Assembly: GCF_019219075.1 (NCBI RefSeq)
Contig: NZ_JAHUWJ010000007.1
Span: forward strand, 1-64,000
Origin: Chitinophaga sp. sic0106
Lineage (GTDB): Bacteria; Bacteroidota; Bacteroidia; Chitinophagales; Chitinophagaceae
Direction of reading: 5' to 3'
Length of the DNA: 64,000 nt
Position numbers and translations under genes: made by a program. Shown here piece after piece: positions 8,354 to 17,321 of this stretch. Each line of letters opens with the position of its first letter. The first letter of the stretch is position 1. The notes beneath the pieces are model-generated. The model ran no database searches, was not told where the DNA came from, and saw only the letters and a program-made list of their open reading frames with translations.

Positions 8354-9694
8354 TTATAATTTCAGTTTCCTGGTTCTGCTGCCACCACCAGTGGCCTCCT
8401 GCAGGAGGTATTTTTTTGGCAGCCTGTCCAGCACTACATACAGCGAATCACCTGATTGCAGCACCAGCTGCTCCGGCGTAGGCCTCCTATAGGTAAGGGC
8501 GAACACCTCATTTTTGTAATGGGGATTCTTATTTTTCAGCAGCAGCTGATGGTGCGCAGTATCGATGGTATAGCTGTAATAGCGGCGGCCATTGGTACCT
8601 TCCGATTCATAATTCCTCGGCTCCTGTGCAGTAATCACCGTATGTGCGTTATTGTTATCTACGGTTACTGGTTCCAGGGATTTTATGGAGATGGTATTCC
8701 AGCTTTCGAATACCACATTATGCCAGCGATGAGGGTCCACAGGAGAATAGGCGATGGTATCACGTTGAAGCACATACGTAGATACGTTATAGAGTCCCTC
8801 CGCATTTGCTAACCCTGGTGTACCGGGAAACTGGTAAGGGTCCTTCTTTGCACCGATGCCTGTTTTAATGCCGTAGATCACGATGAAACAGAGTACAAAG
8901 GCCGACTTCAGCGCTATCCGCGCTACACTCAGTCCATTGCTGAACTGCGGCCGGAATGTATTCGGGGCAGTTGGTAACTGTAGCAGTAACAATCTCACTA
9001 TGCGAAAAAAATCAAAACTGAAAATAAAAAAGGCGAACAGGATGAGCTGCAAACTGTACACCGTATCCCCTCCTTCATAGGCGATATTGGATATGAACAC
9101 ATTACCACAAAAAATAAGAAACAGGAAAGCGCCTATGGAGGCGGTTTTACGATACAACAATGCTACCGCAAGCAGGATTTCTACCAGCCCCAGGAATAAT
9201 TCATACCCGGGCACAATCCCTAAACTCATGGAAAAAAGTTTCCAGCGGTTAAACGCACCATAGGCGGTATTCAAATTACTGAGCGATGGATAAGGCGCCT
9301 GCAACGGAAAGAATTTGATAAATCCGTAGGCCAGTATTGCCAGTGCCAGCCTGTATCTCACCAGCACCCGAAGCCAGTACCAGAGCTGGTTATAGTCGGC
9401 CGTTTTGTTGGCGTCGCGGTAGGTCCATACCACGCCAGACACCACAGCGATTACGAGCAGGATGCCCCAGTCGGCAAACGTAGCCGGACCTGCGGTGAAG
9501 CGGGTACTGTAGTGTGCCAGGTTAAAAATATCCTGGTAGGTAGTATGTCCCCAGCTGATGCTCCCGAGGTAGCGGTAAAATGTCCAGTCGAGCGGCAGTA
9601 CCTGTAGCAACAGGTATACGAACAGTATGCGGAAGAGCAGCTTCTGCTGCGGCTTCCATGGGTGCAATTCCCCTGTTTGTGCAATGATACTCAT
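8354..9694 (-). CDS. DoxX-like membrane protein (paralogue B)
   Basis: A 446-residue paralogue of the next downstream gene, with the same layout: a polytopic N-terminal half, then a soluble C-terminal half starting at DPYQFPG. Conserved loops include FFPLQAPYPS and VLVRYRLALAI. The two genes lie 20 nt apart, which suggests a tandem duplication followed by divergence; the second half is the less similar. It lies 25 nt downstream of the SusD gene in the same operon. I can name the fold (DoxX-like) but not a reaction. Confidence 0.7.
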   Translation of the reverse strand: MSIIAQTGELHPWKPQQKLLFRILFVYLLLQVLPLDWTFYRYLGSISWGHTTYQDIFNLAHYSTRFTAGPATFADWGILLVIAVVSGVVWTYRDANKTADYNQLWYWLRVLVRYRLALAILAYGFIKFFPLQAPYPSLSNLNTAYGAFNRWKLFSMSLGIVPGYELFLGLVEILLAVALLYRKTASIGAFLFLIFCGNVFISNIAYEGGDTVYSLQLILFAFFIFSFDFFRIVRLLLLQLPTAPNTFRPQFSNGLSVARIALKSAFVLCFIVIYGIKTGIGAKKDPYQFPGTPGLANAEGLYNVSTYVLQRDTIAYSPVDPHRWHNVVFESWNTISIKSLEPVTVDNNNAHTVITAQEPRNYESEGTNGRRYYSYTIDTAHHQLLLKNKNPHYKNEVFALTYRRPTPEQLVLQSGDSLYVVLDRLPKKYLLQEATGGGSRTRKLKL

Positions 9695-9719
9695 GGCTGC
9701 TATTTATAAATGTGATGTA

Positions 9720-11075
9720 TTAATAGCCCAGGTTCTGGGTTAATTTTCCGTTTGATAAGCGTACTTCCTGCGCCGGAATGGGGAACAGGAACTTGTTGGC
9801 ATCTGTGACACCGAGTACCGCCCCTGCCCTGTTGGTTCTTACGAGGTCAAACCAGCGGTGTGGCTCCAGTGCAAACTCTACTCTCCTTTCGTTTTCGATA
9901 GCCAGCAGTACGGCCGACTTATCGGCGTTGGTAAATGGTTCCAGGCCTGCCCGCACGCGAATAGCGTTGAGCGGGATCAGCGCTTCGGCTGGTTTATCCT
10001 GTTGTGCTAACGCTTCCGCATATACGAGATACAGCTCTGCTATGCGAATCAGGTAAGCCGGATCAGTGGCGGGACTACGATAATAAAGGTTACCATACCA
10101 CAGGCCTGCACTGGTTTTTGCGATGAGCATATTGCGGTTACCGCCCACTTTAGGATCATTGAGCAGCGTTACCAACGCATCAGCAGGTGCCCACTGGCGG
10201 GTACCGCCGTTGGCAGGTGGCTGCCAGTAGTTGCGGTGGCCGTTGGTATAGGTGGCGCTGTACGACAACTCCAGCACGCTCTCTTTGGTGGCCACAGTGC
10301 TGGCTGGGGAAAAGAAGGCGGCGTAAGGTTGTTGCAGCTGGTAGTTTTTCAGATTAGCCAGCACTTTGGAGGCGTAGGTAGCGGCATCGCTCCACTGACC
10401 CTTGTAGAGGTACCAGCGGGCTTTGAGCGCCCATACGGTTTCCAGGTTAGCCCTCACCGGATTAGGTGTGGTGGGCGCTTTCAGCAGCGGCTCGGCGGCG
10501 TTGAGGTCCGCCAGTGCCTGCGCATACACCTGCTCCTGAGTACTTTGCTGCGTCTGACTTTTATCAGTAGCGGTAAGTGTAGGCGTTAACGTTATTTGCA
10601 CATTTCCCCAGGTGCGGGCCAGGTCGAAATAGCTTAGTGCGCGGATAAACAGTGCCTCCCCTACGATCTGGTTTTTGTCGGCCTCCGTGAACGTGGCATC
10701 CTTTACTCCCGGTACTTTTGTGATAACATGGTTGGCACTGTTGATGGTGGCATAGATGGCCGACCATACCGTAGCCAGGTTGCCGTTATCCGCCTGGATA
10801 TTATGGGTGATAAACTGCTGTATCACTGACTGGGAGCCGGTCCACTGTACATTGTCACCCGGCAGGTAGCCAAAGGTCTGGAACAGGCTGCCATAGTAAC
10901 CATCGGCGGCCAGCTTACGGTAGGTGCCACGCAAAGCGGTTTGTGCGGAGGTTTTATCTACGATCGTTTGATCATCGGAAACGGAGTCCTTTGGTTTTAC
11001 ATCCAGGAATTTCTGGCACGACAACAACGTCAGCGCAGTAACCAGGATGCTGCTATATTTTATGAATATTTTCAT
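9720..11075 (-). CDS. SusD/RagB family outer-membrane lipoprotein
   Basis: A 451-residue SusD-like protein that would sit on the cell surface as a lid over its SusC partner and bind substrate. The lipobox is in LTLLSCQKFLDVKPK (Cys about residue 20). The TPR-like helical SusD core is recognisable (EALFIRALSYFDLARTWG, IRVRAGLEPF, ENERRVEFALEPHRWFDLVR). It directly follows the SusC gene with an 18-nt gap. No glycosidase lies in this operon; instead the next genes are DoxX-like proteins and a sulfite dehydrogenase. That makes a non-glycan or sulfated or sulfonated ligand more likely than a plain polysaccharide. Confidence 0.92.
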   Translation of the reverse strand: MKIFIKYSSILVTALTLLSCQKFLDVKPKDSVSDDQTIVDKTSAQTALRGTYRKLAADGYYGSLFQTFGYLPGDNVQWTGSQSVIQQFITHNIQADNGNLATVWSAIYATINSANHVITKVPGVKDATFTEADKNQIVGEALFIRALSYFDLARTWGNVQITLTPTLTATDKSQTQQSTQEQVYAQALADLNAAEPLLKAPTTPNPVRANLETVWALKARWYLYKGQWSDAATYASKVLANLKNYQLQQPYAAFFSPASTVATKESVLELSYSATYTNGHRNYWQPPANGGTRQWAPADALVTLLNDPKVGGNRNMLIAKTSAGLWYGNLYYRSPATDPAYLIRIAELYLVYAEALAQQDKPAEALIPLNAIRVRAGLEPFTNADKSAVLLAIENERRVEFALEPHRWFDLVRTNRAGAVLGVTDANKFLFPIPAQEVRLSNGKLTQNLGY

Positions 11076-11093
11076 GAGTTGGTAGTTTTTCGG

Positions 11094-14000
11094 TTAAAGG
11101 GTGAGGTTAATGCCGGCCTGTATGCTGCGTGGCTGCGGCGGTGTGCCCAGATCAAGCCCTTGCACGGTTTGGATAGAAGTAACGTTCGCTTCCGGATCAG
11201 GGCCGCTGTAGTTGGTGAGCAGCCAGAGGTTACTACCGATCACGTATACACGTAGCTGACTGATATGCAGGCGCTGGCTCACGCTTTTAGGAATGGTGTA
11301 GCTGAGTGATACCTGTTTCAGGCGCAGGAAGGAACCATCTTCGAGGAAGCGGCTGTTCTGATCAATGGTGTAGTTAAGGCCGTATGCGGTGAGTCGCGGT
11401 ACATCCGTTACATCGCCGGGCTTTTGCCAGCGGTTCAGCTGATCGGCCACCAGTACACGGTTGGCATCCCTGGTGCCACCACCTTCACCGAAAAATTTAT
11501 TGAGGTTGTATACATCATTGCCATATTGGTAGGAGAACAATATGCCCAGGTCGAACCCTTTCCAGGAAAAGGTATTGCTGAAGCCCCCGAAAAATTTAGG
11601 CATAGCGTTGCCCATTACTTTCCTGGCGGATACCGGCAGTTTACCATTTTCGGCGCCTTCAAAAATCACGTTTCCTGTTTTGGAATCCACGCCCAGCTGC
11701 TTATACAGCCAGAAGGAGTACATAGGTGAGCCTTCCTGCATGATGATCCAGTCGCGGTTGTACTGGTAAATCGGGGTTGGTAATTTTTCAATGCGGTTTT
11801 TATTGCCGGAGATGGTGAGGTTGCTGCTCCACCGGAACGACTTACCGGCAATGTTAACGGTGTTGATACCTATTTCATAGCCTTTGTTGCTGATTTCACC
11901 TGCATTGCTGTTGATGCTGCCGAAGCCGGTTACACCTTCAACGGGTAAACGCAGTAATACGTTGTTGGTGTATTTATAGTATACATCTGCGGTGAGGTTG
12001 ATCCTGCCATCGAAGAGGCCGAGGTCCAGGCCGGCGTTGGCCTGGCTGGTACGCTCCCACTGGAGGTTGAGGTTGGAGAGTTGTTGCGGTGCAGTACCGG
12101 GCTGGTCGCCGGCACTGCCATCCGGATAGCCGAAGCCACCACTCCAGAGGCCTTGAGAAGCGAAGTTATCGATGCCTGCCTGGTTACCTGTGATGCCATA
12201 GCTCACACGTACTTTCAGGTCGCTGATGCGGTTATCATTTTTCAGGAACGACTCTTCTTTAATTCGCCAGGAGGCACCTACTGCCGGGAAGTAGCCCCAT
12301 TTGGTGTCGTCCCCGAATTTGGAAGAGCCATCAGCGCGGAAGCTGGCTTCCAGGTAATATTTGCCGGCGTAGTTGTAATCCACGCGGGCGAAGAAGCTGG
12401 CCAGGTTTACCTTGGTCCAGGTTTGTCCGGCGGTACGTGTAGCCGCTGACGATATATTCTTATAGGAGTTGCTGGCGAAGCCGGTACCCTGCGCGGATGT
12501 TATGGCGATGGTGTTGCTTTGCAGGGTATTACCTGCCAAAATGCCCAGGAAGTGGTTGGTACCAAGGCGTTTGCGGTAAGAGAGCGTTTGCTCGTTGATC
12601 CATGCCGTGTTTTGTGTGATGGCGGAGGTAGCGAGGCCGTTAGTGGGCGCTGCACCGAGCTGGGTTTGGTTATTCCAGTATTCCGATTCGTTGTAGTTGT
12701 CGTAATCCAGGCTGAATGTACTACGGAACTTCAGGTCCGGGAGTATGTTCGCATCCAGGTATAGGTTACCAATATATCGCAGGCTGGTGGTGTTGACATC
12801 ATAGTTGTTGAGCAATACCTGTACGTTGTCAAATCCGGCCCATCTGGCGGGCGTACCATCCGCGTTTACTTCAGGGAGATAGGTAGGGGTATGTAGTGCT
12901 GCCTGTAAGAGTCCACCCTGTGGTCCGTCACCGGCGCGACCCTGGTTGCGGTAGCTACGGGAAAAGCTGTTGCTGGTACCTACGGTGATGCGGTCGTTGA
13001 CGCGCTGATCGAGGTTCAGCTTGAAGCTGACGCGGTCGAATGCCATTGGCTTAAGTATGGACTCCTGCTTAGCGAAGCCACCACCGATGTAGTATTTAGT
13101 TTCTTTGTTGCCACCGGCGAGGGAGAGGTTATAGTTTTGCAGCCCTGCGTTGCCGAACACTTCACCGAGGCGGTCATATGTTTGTTGTTCCGACGGGAGT
13201 CCGCGCGGGGCGGGCGTTGCCGAAGGGTTATCCGTTTTGGACCGGAACGGCAGGTAGCTATATTTGGTGATGCCGGCGGCATCACCAGCGGCCTGTGCAT
13301 CGGCGAGGGAGTTGCGGTAAAATTCGTTGATGAGTTCAGCGTGCTGCGGGCCGGTGGTGAGGTCCCAGAGTTTTGGCGCCCAGGCTACGCCCCCGGATAC
13401 ATCCACATTGAGGCGGGATTTAGTATTGTAGTTACCCCGTTTGGTAGTGATGATTACGACTCCGTTGGCGCCGCGGGAACCGTAGATGGCGGTGGCGCTG
13501 GCATCCTTCAGCACTTCAATATTTTCAATATCAGCGGGATTGAGATCCGCCAGCACAGAGGCGCTGCGGCCGCCGGTGCTCACCGTTTGCAGACTGGTGT
13601 TATTGATAAACACACCATCCACTATGTATAACGGGTTGTTGTCCGCATTGATGGAGGTGGTACCTCTAACGCGAACGAATATACCGTCGCCGGGCACACC
13701 GGTATTGGAATTAATTTGCACGCCGGCGGCGCGGCCCTGCAGCTGTGCGTCGAAGCTGGCTACAGGTAAGCTCACTACATCTGCACCTTTTACAGAGGAT
13801 ATGGCGCTGGTGAGGTCGCGGCGTTTACGGGTATCATACCCTACTACCACCACGTCATTTAACTGCTGGGAAAGCTCTGTTAGCGGGATGTTACCGGCGT
13901 TGGAATGATCTACATAAATTTCTTTAAGCTGGTAGCCCAATGCAGAAATCTGGTAGATCACAGGGACTTTTTGTCCGGTGCGGAAAAAGAAGTCGCCCTG

Positions 14001-14204
14001 TTGGTTGGTTTGTACTTCGTGCGTAGTTCCTTTAATGTGTACCACCGCTCCTTCCAGCGGCTGCAAGGTTTTGCCGTCAATAATTTTTCCGGACAGGGAG
14101 ATGTTGTGCTGTACAATGGTACCCGATTTAGGTACAGGATTGGACTGTGCCCGGGAAATCACGGGCAATAGCAGTCCTAAACTGCATGCAATAGCAATTT
14201 TCAT
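11094..14204 (-). CDS. SusC/RagA family TonB-linked outer-membrane transporter
   Basis: A SusC-type TonB-dependent transporter of about 1036 residues when started at the ATG giving MKIAIACSLGLLLPVISRAQ, a clear signal peptide; a start 13 codons upstream is also open but lacks one. Domains in order are a carboxypeptidase-regulatory-like domain (about 30-110), the plug with the SusC signatures PLYIVDGVFI and IEVLKDASATAIYGSRGANG, and a 22-strand barrel ending in AGINLTL. It heads the leftward operon with SusD and the sulfite-oxidation genes. Its ligand is unknown. Confidence 0.93.
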   Translation of the reverse strand: MKIAIACSLGLLLPVISRAQSNPVPKSGTIVQHNISLSGKIIDGKTLQPLEGAVVHIKGTTHEVQTNQQGDFFFRTGQKVPVIYQISALGYQLKEIYVDHSNAGNIPLTELSQQLNDVVVVGYDTRKRRDLTSAISSVKGADVVSLPVASFDAQLQGRAAGVQINSNTGVPGDGIFVRVRGTTSINADNNPLYIVDGVFINNTSLQTVSTGGRSASVLADLNPADIENIEVLKDASATAIYGSRGANGVVIITTKRGNYNTKSRLNVDVSGGVAWAPKLWDLTTGPQHAELINEFYRNSLADAQAAGDAAGITKYSYLPFRSKTDNPSATPAPRGLPSEQQTYDRLGEVFGNAGLQNYNLSLAGGNKETKYYIGGGFAKQESILKPMAFDRVSFKLNLDQRVNDRITVGTSNSFSRSYRNQGRAGDGPQGGLLQAALHTPTYLPEVNADGTPARWAGFDNVQVLLNNYDVNTTSLRYIGNLYLDANILPDLKFRSTFSLDYDNYNESEYWNNQTQLGAAPTNGLATSAITQNTAWINEQTLSYRKRLGTNHFLGILAGNTLQSNTIAITSAQGTGFASNSYKNISSAATRTAGQTWTKVNLASFFARVDYNYAGKYYLEASFRADGSSKFGDDTKWGYFPAVGASWRIKEESFLKNDNRISDLKVRVSYGITGNQAGIDNFASQGLWSGGFGYPDGSAGDQPGTAPQQLSNLNLQWERTSQANAGLDLGLFDGRINLTADVYYKYTNNVLLRLPVEGVTGFGSINSNAGEISNKGYEIGINTVNIAGKSFRWSSNLTISGNKNRIEKLPTPIYQYNRDWIIMQEGSPMYSFWLYKQLGVDSKTGNVIFEGAENGKLPVSARKVMGNAMPKFFGGFSNTFSWKGFDLGILFSYQYGNDVYNLNKFFGEGGGTRDANRVLVADQLNRWQKPGDVTDVPRLTAYGLNYTIDQNSRFLEDGSFLRLKQVSLSYTIPKSVSQRLHISQLRVYVIGSNLWLLTNYSGPDPEANVTSIQTVQGLDLGTPPQPRSIQAGINLTL

Positions 14205-14627
14205 TATCTTTACTTTGGTATGAAAAAAATAAGGCCGGTGCATGTATTTACATACTGCACTGTTAAATGTCTCACAGCCTTGTTTGCCAGCCGGAACTGC
14301 TCCAACAGTTCCGGCTTTTTTTATTTATTCACGAGAATTTTTAACAACATCGGAAACCTGGATTTTCAAATTGTCTGCATGCTAATAACTGTATCATGGT
14401 AGTTCTGGTTGTATTGCCGTACATGGTAGGGGCGGATGAAAATAGTTTAATTGGCATTCGGAATGCCTGATACTACAATAATACAATAATTTTCATAAAG
14501 TCTATAGTTTTAGTAGACTAATTAAAAATAATAATGCACAGGTAACTTTCAAAACACCCTTACAGGCAGGCCTATACGCAGTTACATCTCTCTATAAAAA
14601 ATAATTAATTACATTCGCAGGAAAAAA
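14205..14627. other. 423-bp divergent intergenic region, leader of the SusC operon
   Basis: The region must hold the promoter of the leftward SusC operon and that of the rightward retropepsin gene. I see no exact TAnnTTTG box; near matches TAATTTTC and TAACTTTC occur before the rightward gene. A rightward intrinsic terminator at 14290-14322 is described separately and is not explained by any rightward gene. The rest is AT-rich with no credible ORF. Confidence 0.5.
14290..14322 (+). terminator. Rightward intrinsic terminator in the SusC leader
   Basis: The arms GCCGGAACTG (14290-14299) and CAGTTCCGGC (14306-14315) pair perfectly around a 6-nt loop and are followed by T7 on the plus strand. 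The only gene to the left is the SusC gene, which runs the other way, so any transcript ending here would be antisense to the SusC 5' end or start in its leader. Confidence 0.7.
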
Positions 14628-15512
14628 ATGAAGGCATTCCTATATCTGCTACTGCTTTATTTTATTGCCGCACCTGCTTACGCCCAAAAGGCAAAGAATG
14701 AAATCCCCTTCGAGCTGTTACCTTCCGGCCATATATTGGTGAAAGCCAACATTGACGGCGTGGAAGGGAAATTTATTTTTGACACCGGCGCGGGACTCAC
14801 TTTATTTACAAAAACTTTTGCGGACAAGCTGCCCCATTTAGTAAAAGAAGATGGTGCTTACACCGGGTTCCGTGCTACCGGCGAAAGGATTGATGTAGAC
14901 CTGTACCAGGTAAGGGATTTCCAGCTGGGTTCCTATCGCAAAGCCACCGAAGAGATCAGTTATATGGATGTGAACCTGGGTGGCATAGATGGTATCATCT
15001 CCCTGAAACTACTGGAATCGGTACCTTTTACGATTGACCAGCAACAACAGGTGATCCGCCTGGAAACACCGGCAACACTTCAGGCCATCCATAAAACAGC
15101 CAGCGCCATACCGGTACAGCAGGAGCAATCGCGCAACAAAGCGCTGACCTTGTTTGCCTACTTCAAGGTAAACGATACGCTTCAATTGCAGGTATCGCTG
15201 GATAGTGGCGCCGGAAAAGATGTATTCCGCCTCAATTCCCGCTTCATGAATGCTTTACAGGTGGACGCGGGCGACAGTACACGTGTGAAAAGAATTGAAA
15301 AGAAAAGCGAAATGAACCAAAAATTTGTCTCGAATATCTACCTTACCAAACTCAATAAAATAGCTGCTGCTGCCACTCCTGCTGTACATACCGAACATTT
15401 CCCGGTGCAATTTATTGACGGGCTAATTTATGATGGTATTATGTGGATTAGTTGGCTCGGACCAAAAATTACTTTTGACCTGAGTAAGAATGTGCTGCTG
15501 GTGGGGAAGTAA
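14628..15512 (+). CDS. Secreted retropepsin-like aspartic protease
   Basis: A 294-residue protein with a signal peptide (FLYLLLLYFIAAPAYAQ) and two aspartic-protease half motifs: FIFDTGAG with Asp at about residue 52, and VSLDSGAG with Asp at about residue 192. This is the bilobed layout of bacterial retropepsin-like (Asp_protease_2) proteins common in Bacteroidota, predicted to act in the periplasm or outside. The physiological target is unknown. It stands alone, reads away from the SusC operon, and ends in a strong hairpin terminator. Confidence 0.85.
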   Translation: MKAFLYLLLLYFIAAPAYAQKAKNEIPFELLPSGHILVKANIDGVEGKFIFDTGAGLTLFTKTFADKLPHLVKEDGAYTGFRATGERIDVDLYQVRDFQLGSYRKATEEISYMDVNLGGIDGIISLKLLESVPFTIDQQQQVIRLETPATLQAIHKTASAIPVQQEQSRNKALTLFAYFKVNDTLQLQVSLDSGAGKDVFRLNSRFMNALQVDAGDSTRVKRIEKKSEMNQKFVSNIYLTKLNKIAAAATPAVHTEHFPVQFIDGLIYDGIMWISWLGPKITFDLSKNVLLVGK

Positions 15513-15525
15513 GATAATAATATGG

Positions 15526-15566
15526 AAAAGCGGTTGTATCCAAAAGATGCAACCGCTTTTTTTATT
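15526..15566. terminator. Hairpin terminator between convergent genes
   Basis: A 15-bp stem (15526-15540 and 15546-15560, one G-U pair, 5-nt loop) is followed by a T-run on the plus strand (15557-15563). It should end the retropepsin transcript, and the A4 on the left arm may let it work for the converging gene as well. Confidence 0.8.
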
Positions 15567-15571
15567 GCCGA

Positions 15572-16120
15572 TCAAATACTCTGCGGTATGTTATCGTAAA
15601 AAATTACCAACAGCACTATCACCGGGTATATCCAGGAAAAATGCTTCCTCGCTGCGAAAAACTTCCCCGAAGGAAAAAACAGGCTGATCAGGCACACCAG
15701 CCATAATATTGGCAGCAGTAAGGGGATCGGAAAGAAAATCAGCAGCAATATATGCCCGAATTTATCGGTGCCATAGGAATCGTTATATTCTCTTTTCCAG
15801 AGCGGGTTCAAATGTTGCGCTTTGATGGCGGCCTTCCAGGCAGCCTCATTATCAAAGCGCTGTACGGTATTATTATTTTCGTTGATGATGTAATGCAGGG
15901 AGTCGTCCGTAGCGATGGTACAGCCTTTATAGAAATAGAAATGCCTGAACATGACTTCCGTGGTATCCATGGTCAAAGTTATCCAGCCGCCGGCAGTGCC
16001 ATCGTGGTAAATGGTGTTGCCTTTGGGTGTTTTCTCCTCCCAGGCAGACATGCCCCCGGCAAAGGCAGTAGCAGTAAGCAACAGGGCGAACAGGGCAAGG
16101 AGGATATTTCGTAGGTGCAT
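15572..16120 (-). CDS. Hypothetical membrane protein with signal peptide
   Basis: A 182-residue protein when started at the ATG giving MHLRNILLALFALLLTATAFA, a good signal peptide; the frame is open 32 codons further upstream but that part has no signal. After a soluble stretch of about 100 residues come two transmembrane segments (FGHILLLIFFPIPLLLPILW and WIYPVIVLLVIFY). I do not recognise a family. It lies downstream of the RiPP region on the same strand but 117 nt away, and nothing ties it to that system. Confidence 0.55.
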   Translation of the reverse strand: MHLRNILLALFALLLTATAFAGGMSAWEEKTPKGNTIYHDGTAGGWITLTMDTTEVMFRHFYFYKGCTIATDDSLHYIINENNNTVQRFDNEAAWKAAIKAQHLNPLWKREYNDSYGTDKFGHILLLIFFPIPLLLPILWLVCLISLFFPSGKFFAARKHFSWIYPVIVLLVIFYDNIPQSI

Positions 16121-16237
16121 GCGGGTGATTTTTGGCGGCGAAGATAGCTTTTTTAGGATATTCTCACACCACACAAAGAGGGCCGGCTCAACAGCCAGCC
16201 CCGAATCGAGAATCATTACTAACTGCTATTTTTATGA

Positions 16238-17263
16238 TCAGGCCCATTTAATGGTATACAGCTCTGCGATATTTTTAGGTCTAGTTTCATTACCGCCGGC
16301 ATCGCCGGTATTGGATTGCTGCGCTGTGTTGATGACGGTAACCGGTCCTGCGTTGCCGTTCATGCCGGGTTGGTTGGCGCTCCATATCAGTGGGTGGTTA
16401 TGTTTCTGGTAGATGTCCTGTTCCACCGTACCCACATTATCCCCGGTAATGCTGCCTCCCAGGGCAGTACGCTGGCCGGCATCCGGATCGGTGATAGCTC
16501 CATTATTCCAGGAACGGCTGAAATAACCGCGCATATCCGGTGTCAGGGAGATGCCACTGCCGCTGCTGCCAAAGCGGCCGTTTACCACGGAGTTCAGCCG
16601 GGTGTAGCCAGCGCCCAGTGAAACGGGTGGCTGACAAAGGGATATCTCTTCTGCCGGAGCAGTTTCAGTGCCTACATACTGCCGTCTTTCTCCAATGATA
16701 CCCTGCACCATACCCGGGAGTGTGCCAATAGCTACCATTCCAACATTTGCATATACCTGGGAAATTTTGATCCGCACATTGGGTACTGTGCATTCTATGG
16801 CCAGGTACACACCGGTAGCATTGTTATTCACCTTGAGCTGCAAATCAAACTGCAGGTCGCCGCCTGAACTTTTGGTCACCGTATCGGCATCTATACCATC
16901 CGTAAGCGCTACGTCTACCGCGTAGTTACCGGAAACGTTCATGATAACGGTGGCAGATACATAACTACCCGGTAAGGTTTGCTGCCAGCGGGGAAATTCG
17001 TGTATGGCCTGGTGAAGACTCACTGTTTGCGAGCTTCCGCCGGTATTGATAAAGCAACTATTGCTGGCTACATCAAAACCTACTGAAGCAAAGGAACCCG
17101 GATTTGAGAATACCCAGCCATCCGGACAATTATAAGTGACCAGCCCACCGGTGAGTACCTGGTTGCTGTAGTACCGGAAATCGCCGTTGTAAACAAGATT
17201 ACGCTGTTGCATGGCGAATAACAGATCGTCCAGCGATGTGTTGCCACTCATTATCTTTTCCAT
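16238..17263 (-). CDS. Hypothetical protein with phage tail-collar-like C-terminus
   Basis: A 341-residue protein without a signal peptide. The N-terminal two thirds resemble carbohydrate-binding or tail-associated beta domains but I cannot name them. The C-terminal part has the layout of phage tail-collar/tail-fibre proteins: GYFSRSWNNGAITDPDAG, then QKHNHP, and the end NETRPKNIAELYTIKWA, like the NETRPRN motif of collar domains. No other phage gene is present, so it is not a prophage remnant by context. A terminator-like hairpin separates it from the 225-residue protein upstream. An ATG four codons into the gene is an alternative start. Confidence 0.65.
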   Translation of the reverse strand: MEKIMSGNTSLDDLLFAMQQRNLVYNGDFRYYSNQVLTGGLVTYNCPDGWVFSNPGSFASVGFDVASNSCFINTGGSSQTVSLHQAIHEFPRWQQTLPGSYVSATVIMNVSGNYAVDVALTDGIDADTVTKSSGGDLQFDLQLKVNNNATGVYLAIECTVPNVRIKISQVYANVGMVAIGTLPGMVQGIIGERRQYVGTETAPAEEISLCQPPVSLGAGYTRLNSVVNGRFGSSGSGISLTPDMRGYFSRSWNNGAITDPDAGQRTALGGSITGDNVGTVEQDIYQKHNHPLIWSANQPGMNGNAGPVTVINTAQQSNTGDAGGNETRPKNIAELYTIKWA

Positions 17264-17270
17264 AGGATTG

Positions 17271-17299
17271 AATTAAAAAGGAGGCCCATTAAGGCCTCC
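17271..17299 (-). terminator. Leftward terminator after the 225-residue protein gene
   Basis: On the minus strand, GGAGGCC and GGCCTCC (17293-17299 and 17280-17286) form a 7-bp GC-rich stem with a 6-nt loop, followed by TTTTT (17279-17275). It lies 22 nt past the stop of the 225-residue gene and just before the start of the collar-like gene. Confidence 0.75.
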
Positions 17300-17321
17300 T
17301 CCAGGTTATTAATAGTGGAAA

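Noticed and set aside
14501..14525. Short inverted repeat AGTCTA-N9-TAGACT before the retropepsin gene
   Set aside because: Six-bp arms in AT-rich sequence are expected by chance and no second copy was seen.
16238..17263. Prophage remnant because of the tail-collar-like C-terminus
   Set aside because: No integrase, capsid, terminase, lysis or other tail genes are nearby; a single domain match does not make a prophage.
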